A stretch of DNA of 15,925 bases from an uncultured Butyricicoccus sp. (GCA_910584935.1 CAJUDU010000058.1:1-15925); one strand, 5' to 3'. Positions 1 to 7,274 are shown, counted from the stretch's first letter. Numbers and translations: made by a program. Notes: generated by a model from the sequence alone, not told the origin.

Positions 1-57
1 TCCCCTATTATACCACACCTTCTTGACTTATGAAGGATTAAATCAGTGGTTCCTATG
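1..57. other. Left-edge sequence that does not continue the glycyl radical enzyme gene
   Basis: The minus-strand enzyme gene loses similarity to its family right after the GRVDQ motif (codon for Q at 60-58). None of the three minus-strand frames through these 57 bases gives the Tyr/Pro-rich continuation normally seen after that motif. One frame stops at 43-45, one has stops at once, and one stays open but is unlike the family. The stretch is AT-rich and includes TATAAT on the minus strand. It may be an insertion-element end, a deletion junction or a misassembled contig end; I cannot tell which. Confidence 0.5.
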
Positions 58-747
58 CTGATCAACACGCCCCAATGGTACATATTCACCGCCGCTGTTT
101 ACCATGGCATAAGTGAACCAGTATGCCTGCAATGCTTCGTGCATGGTTTGAGCAGGCAGGTAAGGCACACGACTGCAAACTTTATGGATTTCCATGAGTT
201 CTTTGCGGCGCTGCGAATCGGTTTCTGCCGCGGCATCTGCCAGCGCCTGCTGTGCATGGCGCTGGGCAAAACGACACACGCCTTCAATGGCATATAGCAT
301 AGCACGATATTCCGCAACCGCTTTTTCATCAGGCTGTTCAGCCGAAAGCTGTTGTTCCAACGCTGTTTGAATTTGCTCGGTAATGCCTTTGAACCCAATG
401 TGCAGCACTTTTTCCCAGTGTGGGGGATGATGCCCCCACACGGAATTTTCATTCATTTTATATTGCGCCGCGTTTTCCAATTCTTCTTCGGTGGCATAAA
501 TAGGAAGCACGGTGCCAAAGCCAACACTATTCATATTGGGATTGCCAACAATCAGTTCATCTGCGCGGATATAAGCGGGCAAGTGTTCGCCCATATAACG
601 GGTTGCCATCCCCTTGCGCACAACCAGAGGTTGCTGACGGTTGTTGTCATCCAGGATAGATTCATCCTTAAAGTACCAGACGCCAGGGTCATGGTATTCT
701 TTTTCAAACAGACGGGTCTTGATTTTTTCCAAACGTGATGTCATCAT
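43..747 (-). CDS. Glycyl radical enzyme (pyruvate formate-lyase-like), N-terminal fragment, broken
   Basis: This is the N-terminal PFL domain of a glycyl radical enzyme. These oxygen-sensitive cytosolic enzymes use a cysteine thiyl radical to dehydrate diols or cleave C-C, C-N or C-S bonds. Visible family features are ELIVGN (residues 64-69), an HPPHWEKVLHIGFKGI segment (107-122), CSRVPYLP followed by HEALQAYWF (191-211), and GRVDQ (226-230). Full-length members have about 780-850 residues, so the active-site Cys, Glu and C-terminal glycyl loop are all missing. The frame stops at 43 after four unrelated residues. The start is firm: ATG overlaps the symporter stop as ATGA, with AGGAGG at 755-760. 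It lacks the N-terminal extension seen on microcompartment-targeted members. The subfamily is unassigned; it does not look like hydroxyproline dehydratase HypD. No activating enzyme is present in the window. Confidence 0.8.
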   Translation of the reverse strand: MMTSRLEKIKTRLFEKEYHDPGVWYFKDESILDDNNRQQPLVVRKGMATRYMGEHLPAYIRADELIVGNPNMNSVGFGTVLPIYATEEELENAAQYKMNENSVWGHHPPHWEKVLHIGFKGITEQIQTALEQQLSAEQPDEKAVAEYRAMLYAIEGVCRFAQRHAQQALADAAAETDSQRRKELMEIHKVCSRVPYLPAQTMHEALQAYWFTYAMVNSGGEYVPLGRVDQHRNH

Positions 748-2531
748 ATTCTCTCCTCCTGTGCGAAAGCGGATGGGATATTTACTTTTGCCGAATGGTG
801 CGGCTTTTTCGCAGTATCTTCATAAACTTCTTTGTCAAACCGTGTCATAAATTTTTTGAACAGGAATCCAACCAGACAGGTTGCCGCGACGCCAACAACC
901 ATCCATACGCCAGTCATGACATCTGCGCCGCCTGCTTGTGCAAAGCCCACTGGTGATAAAGCAATATAGGTCAGCACTGCACCCATGGCAATCAATGTGC
1001 CGCATTCATAACGGTACTTCCAGGGGCTAATCGAAACAACATTGGTAGATTTGGTTTCAAATACTTTATCAGTTGGCTTAATTTTGCCCATAACCCACAT
1101 GAAAATGCAGCAAATCACAAACATTGCGCCCGAAACGTGCAGGTAATAGATCGGCAGATCCATAAAGAATGTGGTAAAGCCATAAACGCCGATAAACGCG
1201 ATAAGGGAAATTTTTGCGGCAATTGCAGGAGCTTTTTTATTTAAGTAGCCCATTACCATAATAGTGAAAATCGGGACATTGAATAAACCGTTAAGTTGCT
1301 GGAACAGGGAATATAAACCATCCGGTGCATACATAATCATTGGCGCGACAAGCATAGAACCAATGCCGACAACCAAACCACAGATTTTGCCGACGCGGAC
1401 GATTTTTGCTTCGGATACTGGTGCGCCGTTTTGCGTTTTTCCTTTATAAAGGTTCATCGCGAACAGGGTACAAACGCTGTTCAATGTGCCGTTAAAAGTG
1501 GAAAGGATTGCGCCAAACATCGCCGCGATAAATAAACCGATAAGCGGTTTAGGGAGCACGCCATTCACCAGTGTTGCATAAGCAAGGTCACTGTTTTCCA
1601 GTGCGCCAGTGCCATAAAGATGGAAGCAGATAATGCCAGGGAACATCAGCACCAATGGGGTGAGCAGCTTAAGCACGCCTGCAAACATCACGCCTTTTTG
1701 CCCTTCTTTCAGGTTTTTCGCGGCAAGTGCGCGCTGGATAATCGCCTGATCCATGCCCCAATAATAAATGAGCACTGGCATCAGTCCGGTAAACATGGTG
1801 GAAAAGGGGAGTAAATCCTGTTCGGTGCCAATTGCGTTGAGTTTTTCTGGAGCAGCGGTAAGAATTGTGTGCATTGCGTCATTGATACTGCCTTTGCCAA
1901 GCGCTAGCAGCCCGAAAACTGGTACCAGCAACCCGCCGATCACCAGCAGGATGCCATTGAGTGTATCGGCTGTGGCAACCATTTTCAGTCCGCCAAATAA
2001 TGCGTAAATAATGCCGATTGCGCCAATAAGCAGCACCATTGCCCATACGCCCTGTGTGTAAGTAAGCCCGAACATCCCAGGGATATCAAAAATCTGATTG
2101 ACGGTAATCGCTCCTGCATACAGGCAGATTGGCAGTGTATTGCAGATATAACAGATGATAAACAGGACGGATACCCATTTCTTCACTGTACCGTCATAAC
2201 GTTCTTCCAAAAAATCCGGAATTGTTGCAAACCCACGTTTTAGGTAGCGCGGCAGCAGGATACACGCAACCACAACCAGTGCAATAGCACAAGGAGTTTC
2301 CCAGCCGATGGTTGCCATATTTGTCCGGTAGACGTCGCCTGTCATACCGACGAAATTGGTTGCACTCAGGTTGCACAGCAGCAGTGATGCGCCGATAACG
2401 CCGCCAGTCAGGCTGCGCCCGCCCAAGAAATAACCATCACTGGTATCCTTTGCAACTTTACGGGATTGATAGAACGAAAACAGCATAATCAGCAATGTAA
2501 TGCCTAAAAAGCTTCCTAATATAATTCCCAT
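744..2531 (-). CDS. SGLT-type sodium:solute symporter (SSS family)
   Basis: A 595-residue integral membrane protein with many hydrophobic segments, of the SSS (SLC5) family that couples sodium influx to solute uptake. It belongs to the SGLT-like branch: FGGLKMVATAD (179-189), YYWGMDQAIIQRALAAKN (256-273), which closely resembles the Vibrio sugar transporter vSGLT, and the signature ILSTFNGTLNSVCTLFAMN (342-360). This branch mostly carries sugars, polyols, inositols or sugar acids, which hints at the pathway substrate but does not fix it. The start at 2531 follows an AGAAAGGA Shine-Dalgarno sequence with 7-base spacing. Its stop overlaps the glycyl radical enzyme start by four bases, so the two are translationally coupled. 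The leader and promoter region carry operator-like palindromes at 2544-2555 and 2591-2622. Confidence 0.9.
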   Translation of the reverse strand: MGIILGSFLGITLLIMLFSFYQSRKVAKDTSDGYFLGGRSLTGGVIGASLLLCNLSATNFVGMTGDVYRTNMATIGWETPCAIALVVVACILLPRYLKRGFATIPDFLEERYDGTVKKWVSVLFIICYICNTLPICLYAGAITVNQIFDIPGMFGLTYTQGVWAMVLLIGAIGIIYALFGGLKMVATADTLNGILLVIGGLLVPVFGLLALGKGSINDAMHTILTAAPEKLNAIGTEQDLLPFSTMFTGLMPVLIYYWGMDQAIIQRALAAKNLKEGQKGVMFAGVLKLLTPLVLMFPGIICFHLYGTGALENSDLAYATLVNGVLPKPLIGLFIAAMFGAILSTFNGTLNSVCTLFAMNLYKGKTQNGAPVSEAKIVRVGKICGLVVGIGSMLVAPMIMYAPDGLYSLFQQLNGLFNVPIFTIMVMGYLNKKAPAIAAKISLIAFIGVYGFTTFFMDLPIYYLHVSGAMFVICCIFMWVMGKIKPTDKVFETKSTNVVSISPWKYRYECGTLIAMGAVLTYIALSPVGFAQAGGADVMTGVWMVVGVAATCLVGFLFKKFMTRFDKEVYEDTAKKPHHSAKVNIPSAFAQEERI

Positions 2532-2543
2532 AATCTTTTCCTT

Positions 2544-2555
2544 TCTGTATACAAA
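2544..2555. promoter_or_regulatory. Lone GTATAC operator-like site at the symporter ribosome binding site
   Basis: TCTGTATACAAA contains the same GTATAC core found in the composite operators of this locus. It sits directly upstream of the symporter Shine-Dalgarno sequence, 13 bases before the ATG. It has no partner site at the 20-bp spacing. If real, it would act as a transcription roadblock; it could also be chance. Confidence 0.35.
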
Positions 2556-2590
2556 AAAACTCTTTTCTCATTTGTTCTCACGCGGTCGTT

Positions 2591-2622
2591 TTAGTCGACT
2601 TATTATTATAATTGTATACATC
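2591..2622. promoter_or_regulatory. Composite GntR-type operator upstream of the symporter
   Basis: TTAGTCGACTTA (2591-2602) and ATTGTATACATC (2611-2622) have GTCGAC and GTATAC cores separated by exactly 14 bases, so their centres are 20 bp apart (about two helical turns). The same pair, spacing and left-to-right order recur at 6360-6391 and 7275-7306. GT-NN-AC palindromes are typical of FadR/FCD-branch GntR repressors, and two such regulators are encoded next door. The assignment to those regulators is inference. Confidence 0.65.
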
Positions 2623-2637
2623 AAAGGGTATATAATT

Positions 2638-2666
2638 ATATTAGAATACATCGCGCATAAAATCAA
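2638..2666 (-). promoter_or_regulatory. Candidate promoter of the symporter-glycyl radical enzyme unit
   Basis: On the minus strand TTGATT (2666-2661), a 17-base spacer and TAATAT (2643-2638) form a plausible sigma-70-type promoter. The composite operator would then lie from about +10 to +45, where a bound repressor would block early elongation. No strong hairpin terminator separates it from the CoA-transferase gene upstream, so read-through from that unit is possible. Confidence 0.4.
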
Positions 2667-2710
2667 CCGTAATTCTTTACAAATCAGCAGTACCTTTCTT
2701 ATATAGATTG

Positions 2711-4015
2711 CTATACCGCCCATTTTTGATGGAAACGCTGTTCATAAATTTCAGTCAGCATTGGCCGGAAATCTGGATGCGCAACCTGGATGAGGCTGGC
2801 TGCCCGTTCTCGGAGTGTTTTGCCTTTCAAATCGGCAATGCCATATTCGGTAACAATATATTCCACATCCATACGGTTGGTTGTGACCGCCGCGCCTTCA
2901 TCGAGTACGGGGACAATTTTAGAAATCCGCCCGCCAGCGGCGGTAGCGCTAACCGCAATGATGGATTTTCCGCCCTTTGACAAAGACGCCCCGCGGATAA
3001 AATCCACCTGCCCACCAACTGCACTGATTTGCCGCAGACCAACCGATTCGGAGCAGACTTGCCCAGTTAAATCGATCTGGACACAAGAATTGATAGAAAC
3101 CAAGTGATCATTTTGCCCAATAACCCATGGGTTATTGACATAATCAACAGGCGCCATATAAACACTGGGGTTATCATCCACGAAATCATACAAACGCTGG
3201 CTGCCCATGAGGAAAGTCGAAACATGTTTGCCGGGGTGCAATGTTTTCCGGCGCCCATTGATATTCCCATTGCGGATTAAATCAATTGCGCCATCAGAAA
3301 ACATTTCAGTATGCAAGCCGAGCTCATTTTTATCGCGCAGGCACAAGAGCACAGCATCCGGCAATGCACCAATCCCCAATTGCAGGCAGTCGCCATCTTG
3401 AATGAGTGAAGCACAATGTTTGCCAATGGCGCGTTCTGTCTGCCCAATTTCTACAGGCAAAAGCTCGATCAGCGGCTGATCATGCTCGACAAATGCCGCA
3501 ATATCAGTTACTTTCAAAAAACAGTCGCCATGGCAGCGCGGCATATGCCGGTTGACCTGTGCGAGAATGGTTTTCGCTTCCAGCGCGCTGGCAAGCGTAT
3601 AATCCACTGACACACCCAGTGAACAATTGCCTTCCTCATCCGGCGGGCTGACCATAATCATCGCGACATCTGGCTGCAATGTTGTGCGCAGCAGTTCGGG
3701 AATGCGGTGGAAATAACATGGGGTAAAATCTGCCCTGCCTTGTTCCACCGCCTTGCGTGCCGCACCGCCAACAAATAAGGAATTGTGCCGGAAATGTCCA
3801 TTCATCCCTTCCGCCAGGTATGAACCTTTACCCAACAGCACCATATGCAGCAATTCCACACCATGAAGGTTTTCTGCATTGGCTACCATCGCGTCAATCA
3901 GCGCTGTTGGCTCGCCTGCCGCATGGCCGATGGATACAATATCACCTGACCGCACCAGCCGGATGGCTTGTTCTGCACGCATACAATGCCGTTGATAATA
4001 CTCTTGCCAGCTCAT
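2711..4015 (-). CDS. abfT: 4-hydroxybutyrate CoA-transferase (AbfT/Cat2 type)
   Basis: A 434-residue enzyme of the acetyl-CoA hydrolase/transferase family. It would move CoA from acetyl-CoA to 4-hydroxybutyrate in the cytosol. From memory it follows Clostridium aminobutyricum AbfT through most of its length: the N-terminal VNAL-like start, LGKGSY (61-66), AIGKHCASLI (196-205), LQLGIGALPDAVL (211-223), LGLHTEMFSDGAIDL (232-246), GGQVDFIRGAS (334-344) and EYGIADLKGKTLRERA (390-405). Glu237 falls where AbfT has its catalytic Glu238, which forms the glutamyl-CoA thioester. The start is supported by AAGGAGGG seven bases before the ATG. It lies 16 bases after the zinc dehydrogenase stop, in one operon with 4-hydroxybutyrate dehydrogenase, which favours this substrate over butyrate:acetate transfer. 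The radical-free dehydratase AbfD that would use the product is not in the window. Confidence 0.85.
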   Translation of the reverse strand: MSWQEYYQRHCMRAEQAIRLVRSGDIVSIGHAAGEPTALIDAMVANAENLHGVELLHMVLLGKGSYLAEGMNGHFRHNSLFVGGAARKAVEQGRADFTPCYFHRIPELLRTTLQPDVAMIMVSPPDEEGNCSLGVSVDYTLASALEAKTILAQVNRHMPRCHGDCFLKVTDIAAFVEHDQPLIELLPVEIGQTERAIGKHCASLIQDGDCLQLGIGALPDAVLLCLRDKNELGLHTEMFSDGAIDLIRNGNINGRRKTLHPGKHVSTFLMGSQRLYDFVDDNPSVYMAPVDYVNNPWVIGQNDHLVSINSCVQIDLTGQVCSESVGLRQISAVGGQVDFIRGASLSKGGKSIIAVSATAAGGRISKIVPVLDEGAAVTTNRMDVEYIVTEYGIADLKGKTLRERAASLIQVAHPDFRPMLTEIYEQRFHQKWAV

Positions 4016-4031
4016 GATAAACCCTCCTTTC

Positions 4032-5186
4032 TCATTTTATTTCTACCAGGACTTTGAAATAATCCCCTGGCACCTGTACAAACTGAAATGCCTGCTCAAT
4101 TTGCTCAAATGGATAAACTTTGCTGATAAGTGCTGCAAACTCCCGGTTCAAAATGCCGCTTTTCAACATTTCCACCGCGCCAATAAAGTTATATTGCGCA
4201 TGGATGCGCACCCCTTGCATCCGCAGTTCCTTGGTGAACATGGTGGACAGATTCACCGGATATGGCTCTTTTGTCATACCAACAATCATAACCATGCCGC
4301 CAATGGTTGTATATTGTATAGCTGATACAATACCTGGTTTGCTCCCAGATACTTCAAATGTTACATCAAATCCTTTCCCATTTGTTAATGCCTGCATCTG
4401 TGCGTCAAAATCCGGCGCAGCTGGGTTCACTGTTATAAACCCCAGTTTGCGCGCAAATTCACAGCGGAACGCATTCAGTTCAGAAATCACAACTTGGCGC
4501 GCACCTGCCTGCCGTGCAACCATGGCAATTAACATCCCAATGGGACCGCCGCCAATGACCAATGCCGTTTCGCCCGCCTGCAAACCGCTGCGCCGCACAT
4601 CGTGCATGGCAACCGCAACCGGTTCTGCCAGCGCCGCAAGCTTTAAATCCATATCCGCCGGAATTTTGTACATTTTCCGTGTGGCAACCTTCACATATTC
4701 TGCAAATGCGCCGTTGCAGTGCGCCCCCATGAAATGCAAATCCCGACATACATTATCATGCCCTTTTGCACATGGTTCACAGTTGCCGCAAGAGAAAAAC
4801 GGCTGTGCAACAACCATATCCCCTGGCTGGAACTTGTCTGCACCCACGCCTTTTGCTTCTACCAGCTCCCCAACAAATTCATGCCCTGGTACAACCGGGA
4901 ATTTTGCAGTCGGGTGCTGGCCATGTAATACGTGCAAATCACTGCCGCAAATCCCGCAATAACGCACCCGGATCAGCGCTTCTCCTTCCCGAATCTCAGG
5001 TACAGCAATCTCGTTCAAATGAATGCTGTTTTTCTGGTCAATCACGGCGGCTTTCATCACAGGTTTTCTGCTTTTTATCGGCTGTACGGCACACTGCGAG
5101 GCTTCTGTTACGATTGTTTCACTGCTTTTTTCAGGAAAAACCTGCGTCCTGCTTGCCAGCCGGACTGATAAATTTTTCTGACTCAT
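4032..5186 (-). CDS. Zinc-dependent medium-chain (sorbitol/butanediol-type) dehydrogenase
   Basis: A 384-residue MDR-family dehydrogenase, expected to oxidise or reduce a secondary alcohol, polyol or ketone using NAD(H). Visible residues are catalytic zinc ligands Cys80 (CGICGSD), His102-Glu103 (GHE) and Glu188; a structural zinc site Cys133, Cys136, Cys139 and Cys147; and a Rossmann motif GGGPIG (212-217). An acidic Glu236 at the end of the second strand suggests NAD preference. The family normally starts at the internal MKAAV (residue 44, base 5057), so there are 43 extra residues here. The 5186 start is kept because its ATG overlaps the upstream stop as ATGA and a GGAG lies ten bases before it, while 5057 has no visible ribosome binding site. 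Its exact substrate is unknown; in this operon it probably acts before or beside 4-hydroxybutyrate formation. Confidence 0.85.
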   Translation of the reverse strand: MSQKNLSVRLASRTQVFPEKSSETIVTEASQCAVQPIKSRKPVMKAAVIDQKNSIHLNEIAVPEIREGEALIRVRYCGICGSDLHVLHGQHPTAKFPVVPGHEFVGELVEAKGVGADKFQPGDMVVAQPFFSCGNCEPCAKGHDNVCRDLHFMGAHCNGAFAEYVKVATRKMYKIPADMDLKLAALAEPVAVAMHDVRRSGLQAGETALVIGGGPIGMLIAMVARQAGARQVVISELNAFRCEFARKLGFITVNPAAPDFDAQMQALTNGKGFDVTFEVSGSKPGIVSAIQYTTIGGMVMIVGMTKEPYPVNLSTMFTKELRMQGVRIHAQYNFIGAVEMLKSGILNREFAALISKVYPFEQIEQAFQFVQVPGDYFKVLVEIK

Positions 5187-6310
5187 TGTTGTTCATCTCC
5201 ATAGCACGCTGTATAAATCGCAATCATATCTTCACGGGTAAGTGATGTATAGTTATTGCGCAGCAAACGCTGCTGTCCTTCTATTACACTGTCTGCAAAC
5301 TGCGGTAATTCTTCTCGTGTAATGCCATAAACCTTCAATGAACGGCGCGGCAGTATTTTATCCATCAGCTGGTATAATGTTTCCAGCGCCTGCCCCTGCG
5401 GCACGCCAAGCACACGCCCGAACAGTGCTTCCAACTGGTTCAGCTTGCCAACTGGCTGTTTTTTCTGATAAGTACGCAGCACTTCTGCAAACATCAACTG
5501 ATTGGCTTCGCCATGCGGGATATGGTACGCGCCGCCAAGCGGATAACTCAGTGCATGGACAGCCGCACAGCCTGCATATCCAAAAGCAATGCCGGCGAAA
5601 TTGGATGCGGTCAAAAAGTTTTCCGCATAATCCTTCCAGCTATCCCGTGTATGATTTACCACATATAAATAACCGGAAAGAATTATTTCAATTGCTTTTT
5701 CCGAATAAATCTCGCTATGTGCAATCGCCTTTGGCGATAAATAGGATTCTACCGCATGGATAAGCGCGTCAATTGAGCTGGTTGCAAAAAACTGATATGG
5801 CAATGAGCATACCATTTCCGGAATCAATACGGCTTCATCTGCATACATGGTTTGCAATGCAAGCCCTTTTTTGGTGCGCAGATTTTTCAGTTCACAAATG
5901 GTGACATTGGTGACTTCTGACCCAGTGCCGCAAGTTGTTGGGATAACAATCAAACGGCGTGCTTTTTCCGGGATTATGCGCCCGGTGAAAATATCTTCAC
6001 ATATCCAATCCCCTGTAAAGGTAAGCACTTTTGCGATATCAATCACTGTGCCGCCGCCGATTGCGATGACCCGCTGAATCCCTGCTGGAATATCGGCGCG
6101 GATCGCATCAATCATTTGGTCATTGGGTTCGCCTAATCCATATTCCTCCTGGAACAGTACAACGCAAGGCGGCTTACAAGACGCTATAAATGGTTCATAA
6201 ATAAAGCGGTTGGTAATCAAAAGGTCGGTATGGCTTAGCTGTTCATTTGCTGCAAACGCTTCAAAACTTTCATATCCTTTGATGTTTGTGGGCAATGAAA
6301 ACTGAAACAT
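5183..6310 (-). CDS. 4hbD: NAD-dependent 4-hydroxybutyrate dehydrogenase (iron-containing ADH family)
   Basis: A 375-residue group III alcohol dehydrogenase, predicted to interconvert succinate semialdehyde and 4-hydroxybutyrate. It closely follows Clostridium kluyveri 4HbD as I recall it: DLLITNRFIYEP, EEYGLGEPNDQM, IGGGTVIDIAKV, IPTTCGTGSEVTN, DALIHAVESYLSPKA, AVHALSYPLGGAYHIPHG and QQRLLRNNYTSLT. Metal ligands in this numbering are Asp181, His185, His252 and His266. An in-frame ATG at 6340 exists, but it lies at the predicted transcription start. The ATG at 6310 has AAAGGGG nine bases before it and matches the family N terminus, so 6310 is used. It is the first gene of a three-gene unit and overlaps the next start by four bases. 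Expression is probably controlled by the operator inside its promoter. Confidence 0.9.
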   Translation of the reverse strand: MFQFSLPTNIKGYESFEAFAANEQLSHTDLLITNRFIYEPFIASCKPPCVVLFQEEYGLGEPNDQMIDAIRADIPAGIQRVIAIGGGTVIDIAKVLTFTGDWICEDIFTGRIIPEKARRLIVIPTTCGTGSEVTNVTICELKNLRTKKGLALQTMYADEAVLIPEMVCSLPYQFFATSSIDALIHAVESYLSPKAIAHSEIYSEKAIEIILSGYLYVVNHTRDSWKDYAENFLTASNFAGIAFGYAGCAAVHALSYPLGGAYHIPHGEANQLMFAEVLRTYQKKQPVGKLNQLEALFGRVLGVPQGQALETLYQLMDKILPRRSLKVYGITREELPQFADSVIEGQQRLLRNNYTSLTREDMIAIYTACYGDEQQ

Positions 6311-6346
6311 ATTTTGCATCCCCTTTCTGGTTATTTCCATGGTTTT

Positions 6347-6375
6347 AGTATAAGGCTATTTTGTCGACTTGTCAA
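6347..6375 (-). promoter_or_regulatory. Promoter of the 4hbD-dehydrogenase-CoA-transferase unit
   Basis: On the minus strand TTGACA (6375-6370), a 17-base spacer and TATACT (6352-6347) form a near-consensus sigma-70 promoter. The GTCGAC operator core lies within the spacer and the GTATAC core just upstream of the -35 box. A bound repressor would therefore exclude RNA polymerase. The predicted start near 6340 leaves a leader of about 30 bases before the 6310 ATG. Confidence 0.8.
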
Positions 6376-6391
6376 CCGAATTGTATACAAT
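6360..6391. promoter_or_regulatory. Composite GntR-type operator at the 4hbD promoter
   Basis: TTTGTCGACTTG (6360-6371) and the perfect 12-base palindrome ATTGTATACAAT (6380-6391) are separated core-to-core by 14 bases, the same geometry as at 2591-2622 and 7275-7306. The left core is inside the 4hbD promoter spacer, so repression is the expected effect. Confidence 0.75.
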
Positions 6392-6418
6392 AATTTTATA
6401 TAAATTTATATTCTAAAA

Positions 6419-6451
6419 ATTGTTGACAATATATAAACCCTGTGATACCAT
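6419..6451 (+). promoter_or_regulatory. Promoter of the first GntR gene with an operator over its -35 box
   Basis: TTGACA (6423-6428), a 17-base spacer and an extended -10 TGATACCAT (6443-6451) form a strong promoter. The -35 box is embedded in ATTGTTGACAAT (6419-6430), a one-mismatch palindrome of the ATTGTNNACAAT type seen elsewhere in the locus. This suggests autorepression or control by the second regulator. The start near 6458 rules out translation from the GTG at 6442. Confidence 0.75.
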
Positions 6452-6503
6452 ATGCCTGGATACATTTGATGATGGATCTCATTCCCCTTCTATCTTCGAT
6501 ACC

Positions 6504-6535
6504 GGAGCAGCCTGCCAAAGCCGTCAGGCTGCTCC
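6504..6535 (+). other. Perfect 11-bp stem-loop in the first regulator's leader
   Basis: GGAGCAGCCTG (6504-6514) and CAGGCTGCTCC (6525-6535) pair perfectly around a 10-base loop. It lies in the roughly 115-base untranslated leader, about 25 bases before the Shine-Dalgarno sequence. No T-run follows, so it is not a standard terminator. It may affect RNA stability or translation. I do not recognise a known riboswitch. Confidence 0.55.
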
Positions 6536-6573
6536 AGCGCTATATGACAATCTTTCAGCGAGGTGATATTCTT

Positions 6574-7224
6574 ATGTCAAAACAGCAGAACCCTCCCCTT
6601 GTCTATGAACAAATTTTGGAACGTATTATGAATGGTACATTTGCTGTTGGGGAACGGATTCCGGAAAGCCGGTTGGCTGTCATGCTTCATGTCAGCCGTT
6701 CGCCTGTGCATACAGCCCTACTACAGCTGGCACAGGATGGGCTTGTCACGCTTTGCCCAAACAGCAGCGCCCATGTCGCCTGTTATTCCACGCAGGATTT
6801 ACAGGATATTGGAACCCTTCGCCTGTCGTTGGATGATATGGCAATCCGCTTAGCGATGCTGCATGGAAGCCGTTCAGATTTCCTTGCCCTGCAAAAATTA
6901 GCGGAAACCTGTGCGCAGGGAATGCGCACAGGAAATAACCGACTGCGTCGCAATGCAGACTGTGACTTCCACTTGCTGCTGGCAAAGATTAGCCAAAATC
7001 ACCTGTTGTTCAATTTTCAGACCGAACTTTATAAGCGTGTGAATTTCATTTTGCTAACCCATCAAAATGCAGTGGTCAACTGTACGGCACATATTCAGGA
7101 ACATTTTGAATTGGTAGATGCGATCATGCAGCATGATACCGCGCTTGCCCATCATATCATTACCCATCATCTGGCATCTTTTTACTATTTGGAAAATCTA
7201 TACCCGCCTGAATTTCTTCTATAA
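6574..7224 (+). CDS. GntR family regulator, FadR/FCD type (first copy)
   Basis: A 216-residue regulator with an N-terminal winged helix-turn-helix (about residues 8-70) and a C-terminal all-helical FCD ligand domain (about 75-205). The FCD domain keeps the DxDFHxxLA motif around His133 and later histidines typical of the metal-binding pocket. The start at 6574 is chosen because GAGGTGAT lies six bases upstream and it aligns with the MSK start of its neighbour paralogue. The longer in-frame extension has no ribosome binding site and begins inside the promoter. The DNA-recognition helix reads SRSPVHTAL, while the family norm is SRTPVREAL, so the usual DNA-contacting Arg is His46. It is divergent from 4hbD and its promoter carries an operator-like palindrome. 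It probably senses a pathway intermediate; the ligand is unknown. Confidence 0.9.
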   Translation: MSKQQNPPLVYEQILERIMNGTFAVGERIPESRLAVMLHVSRSPVHTALLQLAQDGLVTLCPNSSAHVACYSTQDLQDIGTLRLSLDDMAIRLAMLHGSRSDFLALQKLAETCAQGMRTGNNRLRRNADCDFHLLLAKISQNHLLFNFQTELYKRVNFILLTHQNAVVNCTAHIQEHFELVDAIMQHDTALAHHIITHHLASFYYLENLYPPEFLL

Positions 7225-7274
7225 ATTTCTATTTTTCGGTTATTCTTCGGCATATGCTGCATTATTTTTTTCAT

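Noticed and set aside
43..747. Assignment of the glycyl radical enzyme as HypD, CutC, IslA or HpsG
   Set aside because: The N-terminal third lacks the active-site residues that separate these classes, and it does not follow HypD as I recall it.
4120..4962. 280-codon plus-strand open frame opposite the zinc dehydrogenase
   Set aside because: It is antisense to a gene with complete zinc and cofactor motifs, has no ribosome binding site, and its translation is low in family-like features.
6442..6573. Upstream in-frame extension of the first GntR regulator
   Set aside because: It begins inside the -10 box and has no ribosome binding site; GAGGTGAT before 6574 and the paralogue alignment fix the start at 6574.
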